Source of the DNA: an uncultured Psychroserpens sp. | GTDB taxonomy: Bacteria > Bacteroidota > Bacteroidia > Flavobacteriales > Flavobacteriaceae | Assembly (NCBI GenBank): GCA_947489585.1 | Contig: CANLEE010000001.1 | Location: 124,001-188,000 of the forward strand | Length of the DNA: 64,000 nt | Direction: 5' to 3' | Part shown: positions 63,198 through 64,000 of the stretch, piece after piece | Position numbering within the stretch: the stretch's first letter is position 1 | How the letters are laid out: the number at the start of each line of letters is the position of its first letter | The notes under the pieces: model-generated | The model's database searches: none | The model's input: the letters and a program-made list of their open reading frames with translations, nothing else | What the model was told of the DNA's origin: nothing | Program-made: the position numbers and the translations under genes

Positions 63198-64000
63198 ATG
63201 AAAGCACTGCACTTAACCCTCATTTTTGTTTCATTTATTTTTAACGGAATACTTTATGGCCAAGAGGCTTATTTTCAAATTGACCCAACCCTATCTCCCG
63301 ATGGTAGCACCATTGTTTTTAGTTATGATGGCGATTTATGGAAAACATCTTCATCTGGAGGAGAAGCCTTACGTTTAACAGCTATGGAAGGTAAAGAGAC
63401 ATTACCACGTATATCTCCTGATGGTAAATGGATAGCCTTTAGTGCTACGCAATATGGCAACAGAGATGTTTATATAATGCCAACAGATGGTGGTGAAATT
63501 AAACAACTTACATTTCACGATACAGCAGATGACGTAGACAGTTGGTCTTGGGATTCTAAACACATTCATTTTACCTCTTCTCGTTATAATCGTTTTAGCG
63601 GCTACAGTGTTGCTATTGATGGTAGTACACCTGTGCGTCTGTTTGAACATTATTTTAATAACGTTCATAATGTCACTACGCACCCAAAAACTGGTGAAAT
63701 CTTCTTCAATGAGAGTTGGGAAAGTAAAAACTTCACACATCGTAAGCGCTATAAAGGGGATTATAATCCTGATATTAAATCTTACAATCCTAAAACAAAC
63801 ACTTATAAAGAATATACGAGTTATAACGGGAAAGATATGTGGGCAACTATTGACAAAAACGGAACTATATTCTTTGCTTCTGATCAAATTAATGGCGAGT
63901 ACAATTTATATACATTTACAAATAACACGAAGACTGTTCTCACAAAATTCAAATCATCAATTGGAAGGCCTCAAGTAAGTGCCAATGGCCAAAAGGTCGT
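63198..64000 (+). CDS. Tricorn-like S41 peptidase, N-terminal part (cut by right edge)
   Basis: ATG 63198 opens a frame that runs to the window end, 267 residues so far. A signal peptide (MKALHLTLIFVSFIFNGILYGQ) is followed by TolB/tricorn beta-propeller repeats of the PD40 kind: PTLSPDGSTIVFSYDGDLW, PRISPDGKWIAFSATQYGN, DSWSWDSKHIHFTSSRYN and PQVSANGQKV. Large secreted tricorn-protease homologues of Bacteroidota start this way and carry an S41 peptidase domain further on. Here the peptidase domain is outside the window, so the call rests on the propeller only. Confidence 0.82.
   Translation, partial: MKALHLTLIFVSFIFNGILYGQEAYFQIDPTLSPDGSTIVFSYDGDLWKTSSSGGEALRLTAMEGKETLPRISPDGKWIAFSATQYGNRDVYIMPTDGGEIKQLTFHDTADDVDSWSWDSKHIHFTSSRYNRFSGYSVAIDGSTPVRLFEHYFNNVHNVTTHPKTGEIFFNESWESKNFTHRKRYKGDYNPDIKSYNPKTNTYKEYTSYNGKDMWATIDKNGTIFFASDQINGEYNLYTFTNNTKTVLTKFKSSIGRPQVSANGQKV

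Noticed and set aside
63402..63887. 161-aa ORF antisense to the tricorn-like gene
   Set aside because: Composition is rich in I, R and C as expected from the reverse of a coding strand, and the plus-strand frame has clear propeller repeats.
1..64000. Mobile elements, prophage, CRISPR arrays or defence genes
   Set aside because: No transposase, integrase, cas, toxin or restriction motif, and no regularly spaced repeats, were seen on either strand.

Overview
The window is a 64 kb piece of AT-rich chromosome from a member of the Flavobacteriaceae (Bacteroidota). The genus cannot be fixed from sequence alone. The evidence is the gene content (a T9SS sorting domain, flavobacterial KynU/KMO/3HAO, lipid A kinase LpxK, purH next to mreBCD-mrdA-rodA), the near absence of Shine-Dalgarno sites, and a recurring TAnnTTTG -7 promoter box of the Bacteroidota type. 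At least fifteen exact boxes sit just upstream of start codons or the tRNA. They also show that several of the longest ORFs start too far upstream. I see no insertion sequence, prophage, CRISPR array, rRNA operon or replication origin. The window reads as core chromosome plus a catabolic operon.

Layout. 1-8 kb: an ABC permease cut by the left edge, purH, then the elongasome operon mreB-mreC-mreD-mrdA(PBP2)-rodA. 8-17 kb: valS, a DUF1573 protein, a two-lobed aspartyl-protease/PDZ protein, an aminotransferase with murB, an ECF sigma/anti-sigma pair and aqpZ, closed by a 50-nt perfect palindrome. 17-28 kb: a 67-aa four-cysteine membrane peptide, GT2 glycosyltransferase, a second ECF sigma, an Nramp-related transporter without the usual metal motifs, lipA-gap, a TPR hybrid histidine kinase, lpxK, a Nif3-like gene with a cysteine-free zinc-ribbon-family coiled coil, and msrA. 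28-32 kb: a T9SS-exported N-formylglutamate-amidohydrolase-like protein, a methyltransferase, a lipoprotein and a CDGSH Fe-S protein.

32.4-43.5 kb is the metabolic centrepiece: kynU, kmo, a RidA-type deaminase, an aldehyde dehydrogenase, a small secreted protein, a degenerate SDR, a structured repeat-like RNA element, 3-hydroxyanthranilate dioxygenase, ACMS decarboxylase, an unknown 7-TM protein, a peptide (POT) transporter and an O-methyltransferase. Together the enzymes take kynurenine through 3-hydroxyanthranilate and 2-aminomuconate semialdehyde towards 4-oxalocrotonate. Tryptophan dioxygenase and the lower pathway are not in the window. The POT transporter suggests that peptides supply the tryptophan.

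43.5-64 kb: a second TPR hybrid kinase, tatA, an M1 metallopeptidase, three tandem paralogous secreted proteins with unknown C-termini joined by 14-nt overlaps and non-ATG starts, pepE, tRNA-Gly(TCC), a GNAT, a putative Tat-exported M15 peptidase, an M48 protease, an ankyrin protein, gpmI, a HAD phosphatase, a CoA-transferase, map-cupin, a methyltransferase, a DUF4846 / NqrF-like / apbE group and the start of a tricorn-like peptidase cut by the right edge.

No stretch longer than 300 bases lacks a gene. Nothing here is obviously a new defence or mobile system. The best leads are the tandem secreted trio, the structured element and degenerate SDR inside the kynurenine operon, the motif-less Nramp homologue, and the candidate leaderless transcripts.
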